Positions 51,196 through 63,600 of a stretch of 64,000 nucleotides of DNA are shown one piece after another (position 1 is the stretch's first letter; every line of letters begins with the position of its first letter). The position numbers were made by a program, and so were the translations under genes. Source of the DNA: Serinus canaria (Eukaryota; Chordata; Aves; Passeriformes; Fringillidae); assembly GCF_022539315.1 (NCBI RefSeq), contig NC_066329.1, positions 5,927,072-5,991,071 of the forward strand, read 5' to 3'. The notes below the pieces were generated by a model. It did no database searches, was not told the DNA's origin, and saw only the letters and a program-made list of their open reading frames with translations.

Positions 51196-52395
51196 CGTGC
51201 ATATATGTGACCTGTGCTTAGTACTTGGGCTTATTTTAATGCTGGCCTGACATTTAAGTCAGAGATTTTTCTCAAATGTAGGTATAGCTATGGAAAACAA
51301 GCCAGAGCCAGCACAAACAAACTAACCATTTGATTGAGAGGTATCACAAGGGCAGGAAAAAACCTCAGAGCTTCAGGACTGGTGGAAGAGAGAGTCAGCT
51401 GAGCATCTTATGATGTTTGCACTACCCAGCAACACTAATGTGCTTTCTTTCTAAATCATCTTGTAATATCAAGTGCAGTGGTTTTAGTTCTTTGCTGTTG
51501 TAAGGACAAAATACCATTATTACAAAGATGTAAGTCACAGGATGGGAGCCCTTCTACCTGTTTCCTTGCCACTAAGATCAAAATCCTTTGCTCTTTTGAA
51601 TTTCTTTGAATTATTCACAGTTTTACATGGGACTCACACAAGGCTGTGATGTGGTACATGGGTAAACCCACTGAGCTATTTCAGAGGTAAAAGAACTATG
51701 TTGGAGTTCAAGTGTCTTTTGTCAATGACTGCCTCTTACTGAGATTTTTTTGGGGGGTATTTTTTCAGTTTGCAAAACTATGCAATAAAGGACAGTATGT
51801 ATGTTAATTTATGCAGATTTTTTTCCTACAGAATAGAGTTTAATAATCTCTTAATTATAAGAACTTTGCAAGAGATTGAAGCACAGAAGGTGAATTTTGG
51901 GATCCAAAAGCAAAAATGTTATTGCTACAGCTTAATGTTACAGCAACCATTGCTAGTTCTTCTTTGTGTAGTGTTTATGCCCTATAATTAGAAGCTCTAA
52001 TACAATCCAGAAATTACTGAAGCTGTAATTATCATCCAAGTCACTTCACAAACGTGAATTCCCTTTGTTTTTCACCACTGTGTTACTTTTCTCTGTAAAT
52101 CCCCCAAATGGGTAGATATTTACTGCATTCTAAGAGCCAGAAGTGCAGGGAGGAGCAGAGCTAAATGTGCCGCCTGCCAGCCCTGAGCTAGAAGCGGCCT
52201 GAATGGAACAGCAGGGGCTGATTGACCCGGCAGTGCAACTGCGGCTCCTCCAGGCTGGATCTGAACACTGCCCGTACCTAGGCTGTGACCTCTGAGCCGG
52301 TTTGTGTCTGACACTGCTCTCGCCGTCAGGACATTTGTCCTTCTCTGGCTCTAGTAATAACCGCACGGTCCTACCCACAGCACGTTTTCCGCCAA

Positions 52396-52903
52396 GGCCC
52401 TTTAACAACTCCTCAGCCTGACGTGGCTGTAATTGTTCATACAGCCCAGACCACGTTAGACGAGAGAGTAGCAGTGACAAACCTGGCCTCTCGTGCTACG
52501 TTCTCAGCAAGGGCAAACTGCAGAGTGGTATCAGCGCTGCCCCAGGGGTGCCCAGCAGCCGGAGGTGACACCGCTCCGGGCCCGGGGGCGAAGGCGCCCG
52601 GGGCGGCGGCAGCGCAGCCCCATGAGGGAGAGCGCCCGCAGTTCTCCTTCGCGTCCACACGCGGGAAGGGGGGGGGGGGGGGGGCCGCCACGCCGCACTC
52701 TCTGATTGGCCACGTCCCTCCTGGCCGGTTCGCCGTAGCCCTATGAGAGTGCGCGGCGGGGTTGGGGGGCGAGTGGGGATTGGCTGAGGGTGACGGTGGG
52801 CGGGGCGGTCGTTGGGCCCGCGCGGGGGAGCGGAAGCGGCGCGCTGAGGACTGAGGGGACTGAGGGGGCGGCGGGGCCGGCGGGGCCGGCCGGGTGCGGC
52901 GCG
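52396..52903 (+). promoter_or_regulatory. SDF2L1: CpG-island promoter of SDF2L1 with stress-element-like sites
   Basis: A dense CpG region precedes the SDF2L1 ATG. It holds a 17-base G run (52668-52684), then ATTGGCCACG (52705-52714), which has the two halves of ERSE-II (ATTGG-N-CCACG) but no spacer base. A second inverted CCAAT box lies at 52779-52783, and TGACGGTGG (52791-52799) is one inserted base away from the UPRE core TGACGTGG. SDF2L1 is a known unfolded-protein-response target, so these sites are plausible ATF6/XBP1/NF-Y elements, not proven ones. Confidence 0.55.
52668..52684 (+). repeat. G17 homopolymer
   Basis: Seventeen consecutive G about 220 bp upstream of the SDF2L1 ATG. It may form G-quadruplex structure, and its length is prone to assembly error. 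Confidence 0.85.
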
Positions 52904-55468
52904 ATGCGGGGCGGCCGCCGCCTCTTCCCGCTGCTGCTCCTGGCGCTGCTGCCTGGGCTGTGCCACGGCAAGGAGCCGGCGCCGGGCGCCGTGACTTGCG
53001 GCTCTGTGCTGAAACTGCTCAACACCCGCCACAGCGTACGGCTCCACTCGCACGAGGTCAAGTACGGCTCCGGTGAGCAGGGACTGGCCGAGGAACTGGA
53101 AAATGGCGGGGCACGGGCTGTGAGGGGCTGAGGAAGCGGCGGGGGACAGGTCGTGCCTGACAGAGAAATGGCGGGGGTGGGGAGGCAGCGAGGGTGGTGG
53201 GGAAGGTGGAGGAAGTTGGAGTGTCCCGATGTTCGTATCCTTGGTGCAGAGGGAAGCGGCAGGCCAGGGAAGGATGTGGTATAGGGGTGGGCTGGAGACA
53301 CGGCAGGGATGGGGGGGATGCTGAGGCCTGTGGGACAGGAAGATGTGTCAGCTGCTTTGTGGGCCCTGGAGTCGGGATGTGGCAGGGGTGCTTTGCCCTC
53401 GTCTCTGAGGTAAACTCTGCTCATGTCACAGCCCTCAGCAGTGCCTTCCCAGTGTCTGTTCTGGCAACGAGGGTGTTGGTCTGTTGGGGAACACTAAGAC
53501 CTTGATAGTATTTTTGATAAAGGTGGGATGGTGTGAACAGTACCTGTCATGCATCAGATTTTTTTTCTTGTGTTCACCATGAGCTTTGACAGTTTGCATC
53601 TGTTAACACATGCTGTGTTTCACTGCTTCCATCTGAAAGATGATTTGGTACCTGCATTCCTTTTGCAGGTAAATGGACTGTGGGAATAAACCATCTTGTA
53701 AACAAGAAGGGGTGACAACATTCAAGCAAATTTCTGTAGTTTTCTCATGTCTTTTTGAACTGGGGAAGCGGGATAAGTCTTGTGTCATTTAATTTTATTC
53801 AAACAGGAAGTGGGCAGCAGTCAGTGACAGGAGTTGAAGCCTCAGATGATGCCAACAGCTACTGGCGTATCCGTGGGAAGAGTGACAGCAGTTGCCAGCG
53901 TGGGACACCAGTGAAATGTGGGCAAGCCATACGACTCACGCATGTTAACACTGGGAAAAATCTGCACACTCATCATTTCCCATCACCACTCTCCAATAAC
54001 CAAGTGAGTTGGTTTAAATCTTAAGCTTTTGTACAAGTAGTGCATGCTATTGACAATAGTCTCTCCAATGACTTGGGTTTTTGGAAAATCAGGCTTGAGT
54101 ACCAGCTGCCAGAAGCAGTATGTCTGTGCATATCCATATTTGAGTATATTCTGCATCTTAAAATGATGTATTTCAGTTCTTGACAGAGGTAATATAGTAT
54201 GTGGCAGCATTGGTATTTTACAGTACTTCTAACAAATCTGCTTTTTTTTTATTTTTCTGCACCGTTGCTGCTGGGAAGGCTGTTCTGAAATGCTTGGTGT
54301 TTTCTAGATGCAGGAGACTGAGTATCTCCCTCAACACTGTGAAGATTGCTCTAGAGCCAGGCAGCTAGTCATGTGTTATAATGTTAGGCATTCCTATGTC
54401 CATGTTCCTTGGGGATCCAGTCTATTAGTCTCAGCTGTCTTCTTGCTATTCCTGTTTCATTTCACTGTTCATATTTTTCTGTCCTCCTTCCACAGGAAAA
54501 CTGAACTGCTCTTGCAATCATACTTAATTAGAATTTTGTACATATCTAGAAGAGTGTAATTTCTAACTGTAATTCAGCCCCAGAACAAATACTTCTCCAA
54601 GATGGAAAATGTCATGTAAATAATGCAGTTGTTGGAAGATTTTTGTTGTTAGTCATGTCAGTTTTCCATTAGGCTGTGTAGATGGGTTGTTACATTCAAA
54701 CTTGGAAGCTCTGACTCTTTGTGGAAAAATATTTCTTTCACCATGAGTAAAGTGGCTGAAACAATAAGGTTGAGCTCTGTGTAGGGTGTTTCAATAATCT
54801 GAGTATTAAAAGAAGTGGAAAAATGACATTTCAAATTAATTGTCTAAGGGAAAGATGGACTCTGAAACCTTCCCCGAGTTTCATTTTTCAGTGTAGGCAC
54901 TTCATATATTGTCATCAAGGTAAGAATGTTCAACTATCATTGTGGGGTTTTGTTTTGTTTGGAGTTTTTTCAGCACTTTTTGCTCAGATTACAGGTTGGA
55001 GTTTGTTGGCACTTTGTGTTCAGATTGTCTGGTAGAACCTTACTGCTTCTGGCTTCAGTAACTGTAGACAAAGCAATACAGCAGCACCCCGTCCTTGTCT
55101 TTGAACTCTGCTGAGTCTGTGGTTGATGTTTGTGTGTCCTGGAGGTGTTTGCTTACACTTTCACTTCAGGAAGCTTGTGTCTCTAACAGGAAGTAAGTGC
55201 CTTTGGGGATGATGGCGAAGGAGATGACCTGGATTTCTGGATTGTGCAGTGCAGTGGGACTTACTGGGAGCGGGAGGATGCCGTGCGCTTCAAGCACGTG
55301 GGGACCGAGGTGTTCCTGTCCATCACGGGGGAGCAGTACGGCCACCCCATTAGAGGCCAGCGGGAAGTTCATGGCATGCCTGCTGCCAACCACCACAACT
55401 ATTGGAAAGCCATGGAGGGAGTCTTCATCAAACCCAGTCTGGACCCTGCAAAACATGATGAGCTCTGA
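52904..55468 (+). CDS. SDF2L1: Stromal cell-derived factor 2-like 1, three coding exons
   Basis: Coding exons are 52904-53072, 53807-54003 and 55190-55468, GT-AG introns, 214 residues. SDF2L1 is a soluble ER-lumen protein that works with ERdj3 (DNAJB11) in chaperone complexes and is induced by ER stress. Residues 1-22 form a signal peptide (basic start, Leu-rich core, CHG end). The rest is the three-MIR-repeat beta-trefoil: NTRHSVRLHSHEVKYGSGSG, SYWRIRG, LTHVNTGKNLHTHHFPSPLS, FWIVQCSG, RFKHVGTEVFLS and HGMPAANHHNYWKAMEG match the family. It ends in HDEL, the retrieval signal, which separates it from SDF2. Human SDF2L1 has 221 residues; the difference lies mostly in the signal peptide and the tail. 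The ATG was chosen because it begins the signal peptide in a GC-rich context; upstream in-frame codons are only promoter sequence. Regulation by the unfolded protein response is supported by promoter motifs. Confidence 0.97.
53073..53806 (+). other. SDF2L1: SDF2L1 intron 1
   Basis: 0.73-kb intron, donor GTGAGC and acceptor AAACAG, splitting a Gly codon. The first part is G-rich. Nothing else is seen. Confidence 0.9.
54004..55189 (+). other. SDF2L1: SDF2L1 intron 2
   Basis: 1.2-kb AT-rich intron, donor GTGAGT and acceptor CTAACAG. Nothing else is seen. Confidence 0.9.
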
Positions 55469-55830
55469 ATTGACACAGAATCCAAAATGCTTCGTTTGAC
55501 TCCAGTGTTTGGAGATGCTAATCCTTGATCTCTTCTAAGTCCTGCCTTGCTTGAGTGACTGATTTTCTGTGTTACTGAAGGGCATTAGTTCATTCTAGGA
55601 ATGCAGCACTTCTGTGAGGAATGGCTTCTGCCAGTTTCGGCCACTGACATTTATTTGGTGAAGTCCTTTCTGAATTTCCAAGCTTTATTGGTGAAACTAG
55701 TTCATACATCTGTTAGGTTTTGTTGTCATTTGTTTGCTTGTTACTTTTTCTCAAATTTGAAGGAAATGAAAAAATGAAAGTCATACTTTTCTCTAGTCTC
55801 AAGTACAATAAAACTTTGTATTTTGTAATC
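55469..55830 (+). other. SDF2L1: SDF2L1 3' UTR
   Basis: About 360 bp from the stop codon to the likely cleavage site after AATAAA at 55807-55812. Confidence 0.65.
55807..55812 (+). terminator. SDF2L1: SDF2L1 polyadenylation signal
   Basis: AATAAA followed within 25 bases by a GT/T-rich stretch (TTTGTATTTTG), as expected for a cleavage and polyadenylation site. Confidence 0.65.
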
Positions 55831-58357
55831 TTTTTCCAGCTATAATTAAATATTTAGAAACTGATTTCTACATCCTAGTGAAAGAATGTTACTGATGAGG
55901 AGATGGATTGAGTGTAGAAATGGAAAAATGGTTCTGAAATACAGTGTTTTTTAAATGACTTGCAGTCAGCTATTCAGTCTGAGTTTAAAAAAGGTATATA
56001 CATTTGAAAATTGCATCCAATGTCTTATGAGAGTTTCATTTTGTATTGTATTGGAAGATTTGAAAATATTGTGTATGTTGGAGTAAGAAGACAAAACTTT
56101 AATAGTTTTACTTTGTCCAAGAAATACAGATGTTCTAGTAGCAGTGATACAGCTGATTGTCCATTGGTAAGGCTACTCTGCTCTATGAACAGGTGCAGAA
56201 AACTCCTGCTTGCTTAATTAATATTGGAATTTTACAGAGCTTCTTATGGTGTAAAGGAACAGTTAAATTTGGCTTACTTCTGTGTCACTCTACAAGATCA
56301 GTATGGTAATCCAGGTGAATAAATAGTGAGGCATACACCTGTGTGGGGTTTTTTATGTGTGAATCCAGAAGAGCAAAAAAAAATCTGAAGCAATGGTTTG
56401 GTCATGGATTTCTGACAGAGTGGTATGCACTGGAGTGCTAGCAAGGGATCTTCACTGAAAAAGTTAAGAATTTCTGTGTTCCTCTGTGAAAAGGAGTTAA
56501 TTCTTCAGTGCATTTTTTACACAGTGTTGCTGGAAATACTTACTAAAATTTAAAATACCATGTATTTGTGATTTTGTCTGAAATTGAAAAGCTCACCAAA
56601 TCAGTGAGAAAAGTCAGAACATTCAGGTGTTCTTGTTTCCATGTGTAAATAGTTTACTGATTATGGTGCTCATTAGTCAATCAGTTCAAGAAGCAGGGAA
56701 CTGATTTACTGATTTACAGCTCCAGCTGGGAGCTGCAGTGTTGGTGTTGTGTTGAGAGGGTGCAGTAGGCAGTTGAGTTCAGCTGTACAAATCCAGCAGG
56801 CTGCTCTGTGCACCTCATGCAGGAGTGCTGCCCAGGCTGGCTCCAGGCTTTATTTAAGGATTTCCTGCCAGGGAAGATCTGTCCAAACCCTATGGAACAA
56901 GGAACCTCTGTAACAGCATTTCTGTGTACCTTGCTATTTTTCTTCAAAGGAAAAGGTAAGAATGTTTTTCTAGTAATTTTAGTTGCATATGTGTATTTAA
57001 GGATTGCAAGCATTTTGGAGATTAAGTAGACTGGCTGTTGCTGTTTTGTATTAGAAATAAACTTTCCTGTGATTAATATTTCAGGTTCACTGATACTCTT
57101 GACTAATTGGTATTGAGGTTATAGCTATAAAAGAATAACTATTTTAAAACAAAACAAACCTGCATAAACAAGCTTTTCCCTTATTAAGGAGAGCTTTTCT
57201 TTTGAAGGTGTTATATACATAAACACAAAAAATGTGATAGGATTTGACAGGAGGAAGAAATAGTTTGGGCAATGAGTTCTCAAAGTTATCTAAGAGCTAA
57301 AATGCTTTGTGCCTACACCAATGGGCTTAGTGTTTGTGCACCTGAATTGCCTGAGAAGGGGTCGAGCTGTGGGGCTCATCTTGGTCTGTGTGCCAGATAC
57401 TATCCCCACCCAGTGATTGTGCCTGGATGTTTCTGTCCCTGGCAAGGGTGGTTTTCAGTCTTATTTATTATGCTTGAGTGGGATCTCACTGGACCTTTGG
57501 CTTTCTGTTTTGGATTTGAACCAAATTGGTTTGGTGAGGCTGCGAAAAAACTGACTTTTAGTCCTTATTGCTTACTTTCTTATGTTCTGTTTTGAAAAAT
57601 ATTTGTGCCTTTTGTTCCTAAAGAACAAGCTGCCACACACAAATATACCCATGAATGCCTTATTTAAAGACATGTTCAACAATATTCCTGTGAGCTGAGT
57701 TTCCTCCACTTCTGATTCTGACCAAAGTGTAAAAGTCATTAAGCCTTAATACTTCACTTGGGTGTGTGTCACAATAGTTGGGGGGGATTTTGTTTGGTTG
57801 GGATTTTTTTCCCCCAGTTTTTATCACTGTAAGTGGTGGTCTGAAGGAATCTCAGATAAGGCTGTTTGAAGTACATCGTACTTTGGAAGGGTCTAATATA
57901 GTACTTCAAGAACTATTGGTACCCCTAGCATGCTGAATTCTGGCTACAAAAGTCATGTTAATGTAGGAAGTGCAAAAATTATAGCAGTGAAAAAATGATG
58001 GCTTGTGCTCCTGTTCAAGTACTGAGATTTCAGAGTGTGATTCAGGCGTTTTTATTCACTTTGGCTGCTCATAATTCAACTTTTCAGTCCTTCCCCCATG
58101 GGTGAGGATTAGAGACTTGGAGAATCTGTTTTTGTATTGCTGTGTGGTGGTGTTTGTTTTCCAAATGATTTTACTGTCTGCCCAAAGCTGTTTGGCCTCT
58201 AGGGTAAAACATGAAATACTGAGAGATGTAGATATGAAAGTTGGGAATGCTGTTTTGTTTCTTTATTTTCCTTTATTTTAAAATGAGACATTTTATACCT
58301 TCTGTCAAAATTCTCTGTATGCTTCAAGGTTAAATGAAACCAGTTTATTTTGTCTTC

Positions 58358-58405
58358 TATTTGGGAGAATTATTTTCTGCTAGCAGAAAATAATTCTCCC
58401 AAATA
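58358..58405. repeat. 48-bp perfect palindrome
   Basis: The 24 bases at 58358-58381 are the exact reverse complement of 58382-58405, with no spacer; the centre is CTGCTAGCAG. The left arm starts TATTTGGGAGAA. It can form a near-loopless hairpin or cruciform. No gene or mobile element is recognised around it. Confidence 0.95.
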
Positions 58406-59014
58406 AGAAAGAACAGGTGCTTTCCTGTTTCTTGCTTTTTTTACTACAAGAACTCTCTGAAAAGGTGCACCATTGTTGCTTTGTACTCCTCCTTTAAGAA
58501 ACCAGAAAGGCTTTTGGGGAAAGAATTAGGAGGATCTGTATTTATAATTGTTCTCAGCAGGAGTAGTTGCTAGTCAGTCTTTGAAATCTGTCAAATAGTG
58601 CATTTTACACATATGTATATATCTAGTTCAATATGAAATGACAAAGAGTTCCTTAGATATGGTAATTTCTAGGCAAGTGTGTGCCTACAGATATTTTTAC
58701 TCTATTTCTGGAAGCTCTTTAAAGCTCTGTACAACTGCTCTGCATATGAACGCTTGCCACACACTTTGACTTTTTTAGTCAGTGCTGGGTTTAGTTCTTC
58801 CAGGGTGCTGGAAGGGATGTGTTGCTCATTGAGTCTTCATTCTGAATGTTGAAGCTAAATATAAACCAGTGTTTGTATTTAAATGGTATAACCATAATTT
58901 AATTTATTGTGTTTAGGAATACTAATTGGGTATATCTGTTCTTATTAGGTTAAATTAGCATATCTTTTTAAAGAGGAAAAAAATACAGTCGAAACAAGCC
59001 TGTAACAATGACTC

Positions 59015-59275
59015 TTACTCAGCAGTATTTGTAAGCCTGTTCGTTTTGCTGAATCTTCTCTGTCTTCTGCCTGCCTTCCCCAGCACTGAAGCAGTAGCTG
59101 ACACTGTAGATGCACCAAGTTTCACACCTGGCCTAGACAGAGGCTGAACTGTAGCAGTGTCTTCTTCCAGCAGCAGCATCCTGCTGGTGTCTGACTCCCT
59201 GCTTGGCATCCTTGCTGCCTCTTTGCTAAATTCCCTGCTGGCAGCTGAGAGCCTGTCAGAGATTCGTGTATGTAG
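59015..59275 (-). other. Candidate coding exon, unidentified
   Basis: On the minus strand an open frame runs from about 59275 to a stop at 59015, preceded by a CAG-type acceptor candidate (TCTGACAG). It reads RLSAASREFSKEAAR, then SRESDTSRMLLLEEDTATV, and ends RRFSKTNRLTNTAE. The charged, Ser/Arg-rich composition looks more protein-like than nearby chance frames. I do not recognise a family. It could be a terminal exon of an unknown minus-strand gene or pure chance. Confidence 0.2.
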
Positions 59276-60619
59276 GGTGTCTGATGCTAATGCCCCTCTT
59301 TCCTAGTTTTGAGTTTGCATCTGTGCCCTTTTGGTTTTGCAATTTTCTCTTTAAAAACATCTCCTGTAATCCAGCCCTGGGCCACCAATCAATTATCTTT
59401 GATAATTAATTGCTTCATAACTTGGCTCTTTCATCATCTGCCTTTCAGGAACTCATGTGTTTGGGGTTACAAGACAGCACTTGTGGTTGTGTCATTTAGC
59501 TTTTTAAGGAAGCAAGAAAAGAAGTTAAACAGGAATATTTGAAGCTAAGGAAGTGCTTTCCTCTTCACTGTGCTTGATTCTACCCTGTGGGGTAGGAAGC
59601 ACAGGGGCATGGTTTTCTTCCTCAAGGAAGAATAAAACATTCAACCTTACCAACATGGAGTTACATAGGAAACACAAGGCAATTTGAACATTACCTTAGG
59701 GTTTATTATGCAGATCACAAACTAATAAACTTTAAGCATTTGAAAAACTTTAGGAAGCTAAAGGAGTAAGTATTTCATACCTCTTCCTTTTCCTTCCAGG
59801 GATATTCTAAGCATCTTACTGCTCCCATGTTTATAAATTCTTTGGTAGGGTGTGCAGTATTTACATATATTATTTTTTTTTTTTAATTTTCAGTGCAAAA
59901 GAGGGAAACCCAGCATTAGCTCCTTCTCATCTGTTTTCTGAATCAAACTTGCTGTAATTGCATAATGCGTGGAAATTGATTGAGACATGGTCAGCCAATT
60001 CCTCTGAGGACAGTACTGGTTTATTTTGGGTGTGTGTGAGCAAGGAGGGAATATAGTGAGCACCTTGAAAAGTAGACTTCAGCAGCTGCACTGTTCAATG
60101 CTTCTTTCTATTTAAATTACATAAAATTGAACTGATTATAAAAGCCTTTTTACTATATTTGGTATTGTGCTAATTCTAAATTAGCATAAAGTTCACAGTG
60201 AAATCCTGTGGTAGCTCTGAGACTGATTCAAGCTGCTGTTCTGTAAGGGATTCATCTGTCTCCTGTCCTTTGTGAAAATGGTGTCCTGCTTCATTGGGAT
60301 AAGAAGTGTTAGAAGCTGTATGACATCTCAAGGGTCCCGAACCCTTTTGAAACACATTACAAATTAATCAGAACGTGTACAAGCTGTAAAGCGGTGTTAT
60401 TACTTCCTATGTGCTTTTTTTAAATTGTAAAAATAACGTGTGGATGCTGACTTTGGCTGTGTGGAGGACTGTCGAGTTTTGGCTCAGATCTGTGGCTCTT
60501 CACTTGATCCTCGTGATGGTTATGTATTTATCCACCTTGGCTTTACTTTCTGAGTACTAATAATTAGTACAAGTGTGTGCTGTACTGAAAATCGAAGTAG
60601 GTGGGGTGAATCTAAGTGC

Positions 60620-63600
60620 AACTCAAACCACAGCTGAACATAATACGCAGTAGGTGCCCGATGTTATTTTTCTCCTGATGATGCCCTCGCAGCCCCATCT
60701 CTGCCTGCCCGGCCGCCGCAGCCTGGAAGGGTCGGGCTGACTTCAGCCGCCTTCCCGCGGCTGCCTGGCTTGGCCGGTGCCCGCAGACAGCCCCTACAAG
60801 AGAGTTCTCTTCTGTGCGCTTAAATGCTGGTGGCGACTCTATCCTGCCCAAGGAAAAGCCCTGTGGGTGAGCTGTATAAAAACTTGCGTGGGGTGGATGC
60901 GAGCAGGGCCGTTCTGAGGTGAGAGGGGCGGGCGCGTCTCGTTCTCTCGGTGCTGGAGCCGGGAGCCGCGGCCGCTAGTCAGCGCTGCTCCCCCGCCTTC
61001 CGCCAGCTCCCCGGCGCTGCCTGCCTGCGAGCCGTGTGCCTTTGGCAGCCCGGCGGGGATTCAGCAGCGCAGCTTTGATCGCCGCAGATTTATACTCTTC
61101 GGGGGGAAACAAATAACATCCGCTTCCCCCGCGTTACACTGCTAAGGCGATCAGCTGCTGCAAGACCGCCCGTGTGCGGCCGTGTCTCCTTAGGTGCGCC
61201 CTGCCAAGTCATGTATTACTCGGTTGTTAGAAGGGAAGTTTAAAACATTAGCGTAAGCTCTGAAGCGGTGCTTCAAGCGTTTCTGTTTACTATTTTTCTT
61301 TAGGATCGTTGAAGAGCGGCCAAGGATGAAGTCTGTTTGCTTACAGTATACATTTAAGGCAATTATCTGTATTGTAAAATGAAATACCGGTTTCTGCTCG
61401 GTGGGGGAAGAAAACGCACAAAAGGATCGCTCAAAAAGGAGCTCTCCTTGTCCTTCGTGTACAAAAACGCATTGCATTTCGCAAGATCTCGACAGTAAAA
61501 GCTAAAACGAAACTGTCTGTTCCTAGCTAGAATAGGCTGTACGTCAGTGGTAGTTACAGGAACACCTCTTATCCCTAACATAGCTCACCTGGCTCTCCTC
61601 GGCTCTTGCTGGACCGCTTCCCCTGGAGTAGATCCAGTGCCATCCGCCGAGGATTCCCCTTTGGCATGAGGATGAAAGCCGAGCTGTCATCTCTTACCGA
61701 CACGGTATCGGTTTGCGAGCCGCTGCGAGACTTCTCCCAGCCATTCTGCGGGGATGCAGCTCCCGCTGGCTTCGTGGGTCACCCACATCGCGCCCTACCA
61801 GCCGTCCTCAGTGGGGACAGCAAGCGGCGGGTCCAGCTCCCCTTCCTACCAGCGCAGTTATTGCTGAGGGCTTTGTCCACGTGCCAAAATAACGTAATTT
61901 TTTTTTTCCTGTATGTCTGCCTGGCGGTGCAATTTGGGTTTCTCAGCATCCGCTGCCTGCCGATATTCTTTCATGTCTAGCGGAAAGATGCTCTTGCACA
62001 GGAGCCTTCAGGGATTGCGGGTACCAGAATTTGCGTGCCAGCCGCTGCTAACGGCGATCCTTGAGTGCTGGCAGGAGACCCTCATTCTTGTAGCGAAATT
62101 GTTCTCACGGCTCGCTCTACCCCTACCCCTCTGCTCTCTGCCGGGCACGATCGGCGTCTCTTTATTCAGCCTCGCCCGCCGCAGCGGGGCGTGGAGGGAG
62201 CGGGGAGGTCCCACGGTGTGCGCCGGCCCCAGCGGAGCCCCCGGCTGCGGGCAGAGCCCGGGCCCCGGCAGAGCTGGGCGCGGCGCGTCTCCCATGGAAG
62301 AGCTCCTCGCGGCTGGGCGCGGCAATGCTTGGCCGCAGGGCCGACGCCCAGGGACGGGACTGCGTTGGGCAGTGCCTGTGTCCGATGGGTCGGCGGAGAG
62401 GTCGATTCCTCCGCCGCCTTCAACCCGACTTTCTCTGGCCGGGCGGCACGTTTAAAGCCCAGTAGCTCAAGAGCGCAAAAGGCTGTAAAACCGAATCGTT
62501 GTGCCTTCTTGTGCCGAGAAAAAACAGTGGCTACTCAGTCAGTACCTGCCCGGGAGAGGGAGCTGATAGGCTCACGGGGGCCCTGAGTGCTTATCCTGCA
62601 TCAAGGACCCCCGGAGGCCTTCGTGCTTTTAGGGGTGTTCTAATCGTGCTTTTATACGGCTTGTGAGAGAGCTTCCGGCCCAGACCGGCTGCTGACGCTG
62701 AGACAAACACGCCGTAATGCATTCTCAGCAGTTCCCATCCTAGTACAAACCCATCTAGCTCGGTAACTGGCTTCGGCGGGCACACGGAAAGTGATGTGGG
62801 AAAATAATCGCATAGGCACTTGTTTAATCACCTGTCTACTCCGCTTGTATCGTCCCTGCTTGTTCAAAACGGGAAGGGTCATGACGCCTGCCAGCAATAT
62901 CTTACACTGGGCTGGCGTTGAGTGTGCTTGTGACTCCATTGCCGAAGTAAAAAAAATATAGAGCTCTTATAGCATTAAACCTGTGTGGGTGAAACAGACC
63001 TCGAGAAGTGCAGAATGCGAAGCTTCTCCTGAAATTGCACCCAAGGGAGCACCATCTGCTCTCTCTTGCAAATATTATACTTTTGAACACATTACCTCTG
63101 CCTTTGCTGGGTGAGGATGTGCAGATGATTACTGTCGAGCTGCAGGCAATTTTCTATAAAGCTGCACAGCAAAACATTTTTATGTTGTGCTGCGTTTCCT
63201 CAGCAATACAAACCCACGGTGAGATTGGCTCTCAGTCGAGCTTAGAGACTTCAGTCTCAAGGGCAAAATAGTTTAAAATGTTAAAATATTTGTCTCTCTC
63301 TCTATGTGCACTGTTTTCCCTCATGATATGGGCGGCTGTTTATTGTGAGCAATTAACTGAAATCTTGCTTAAGAAATCCCAGCAGCCTCGGAGCCCCTCG
63401 GTCTTGGCTCTGGGGGAAATAGTGCTTCGTGACGCCCCTTAGGAAAACTGCCATTCCCAGGGCTAAAGCCGGGAGCCGGAGAACAGGAGGGATGCTGCTC
63501 GGTAAAGGGCGGGGAGGGGCGATCCGACCGGCGGGAACACATTCGGTCTTTAAGGGGTAAATTCGCGGTTGGGAGGGCACAACTTCCCTTCTCCCTACTC

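Larger units (their letters stand above)
44961..52395. other. Intergenic DNA between YDJC and SDF2L1
   Basis: 7.4 kb with no supported exon. In mammals CCDC116 lies in this interval; I recognise nothing like it, though I know its sequence poorly. Contents are a POU-octamer inverted repeat at 46467-46484 and a (TG)n microsatellite at 51164-51192. Confidence 0.55.
55831..60600. other. Intergenic DNA downstream of SDF2L1
   Basis: AT-rich, with no firm gene. It holds a 48-bp perfect palindrome (58358-58405) and a candidate minus-strand exon near 59015-59275. I searched by eye for the miR-130/301 seed CAGTGCAAT on both strands and found none. Confidence 0.5.

Noticed and set aside
52496..53424. 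Long minus-strand frames over the SDF2L1 promoter and exon 1
   Set aside because: Pro/Arg/Ser low-complexity shadows of a CpG island and of a real plus-strand exon.
62008..62586. Long frames on both strands near the right edge
   Set aside because: CpG-rich shadows without family motifs; no start of PPIL2, YPEL1 or a zinc-finger gene is recognisable.
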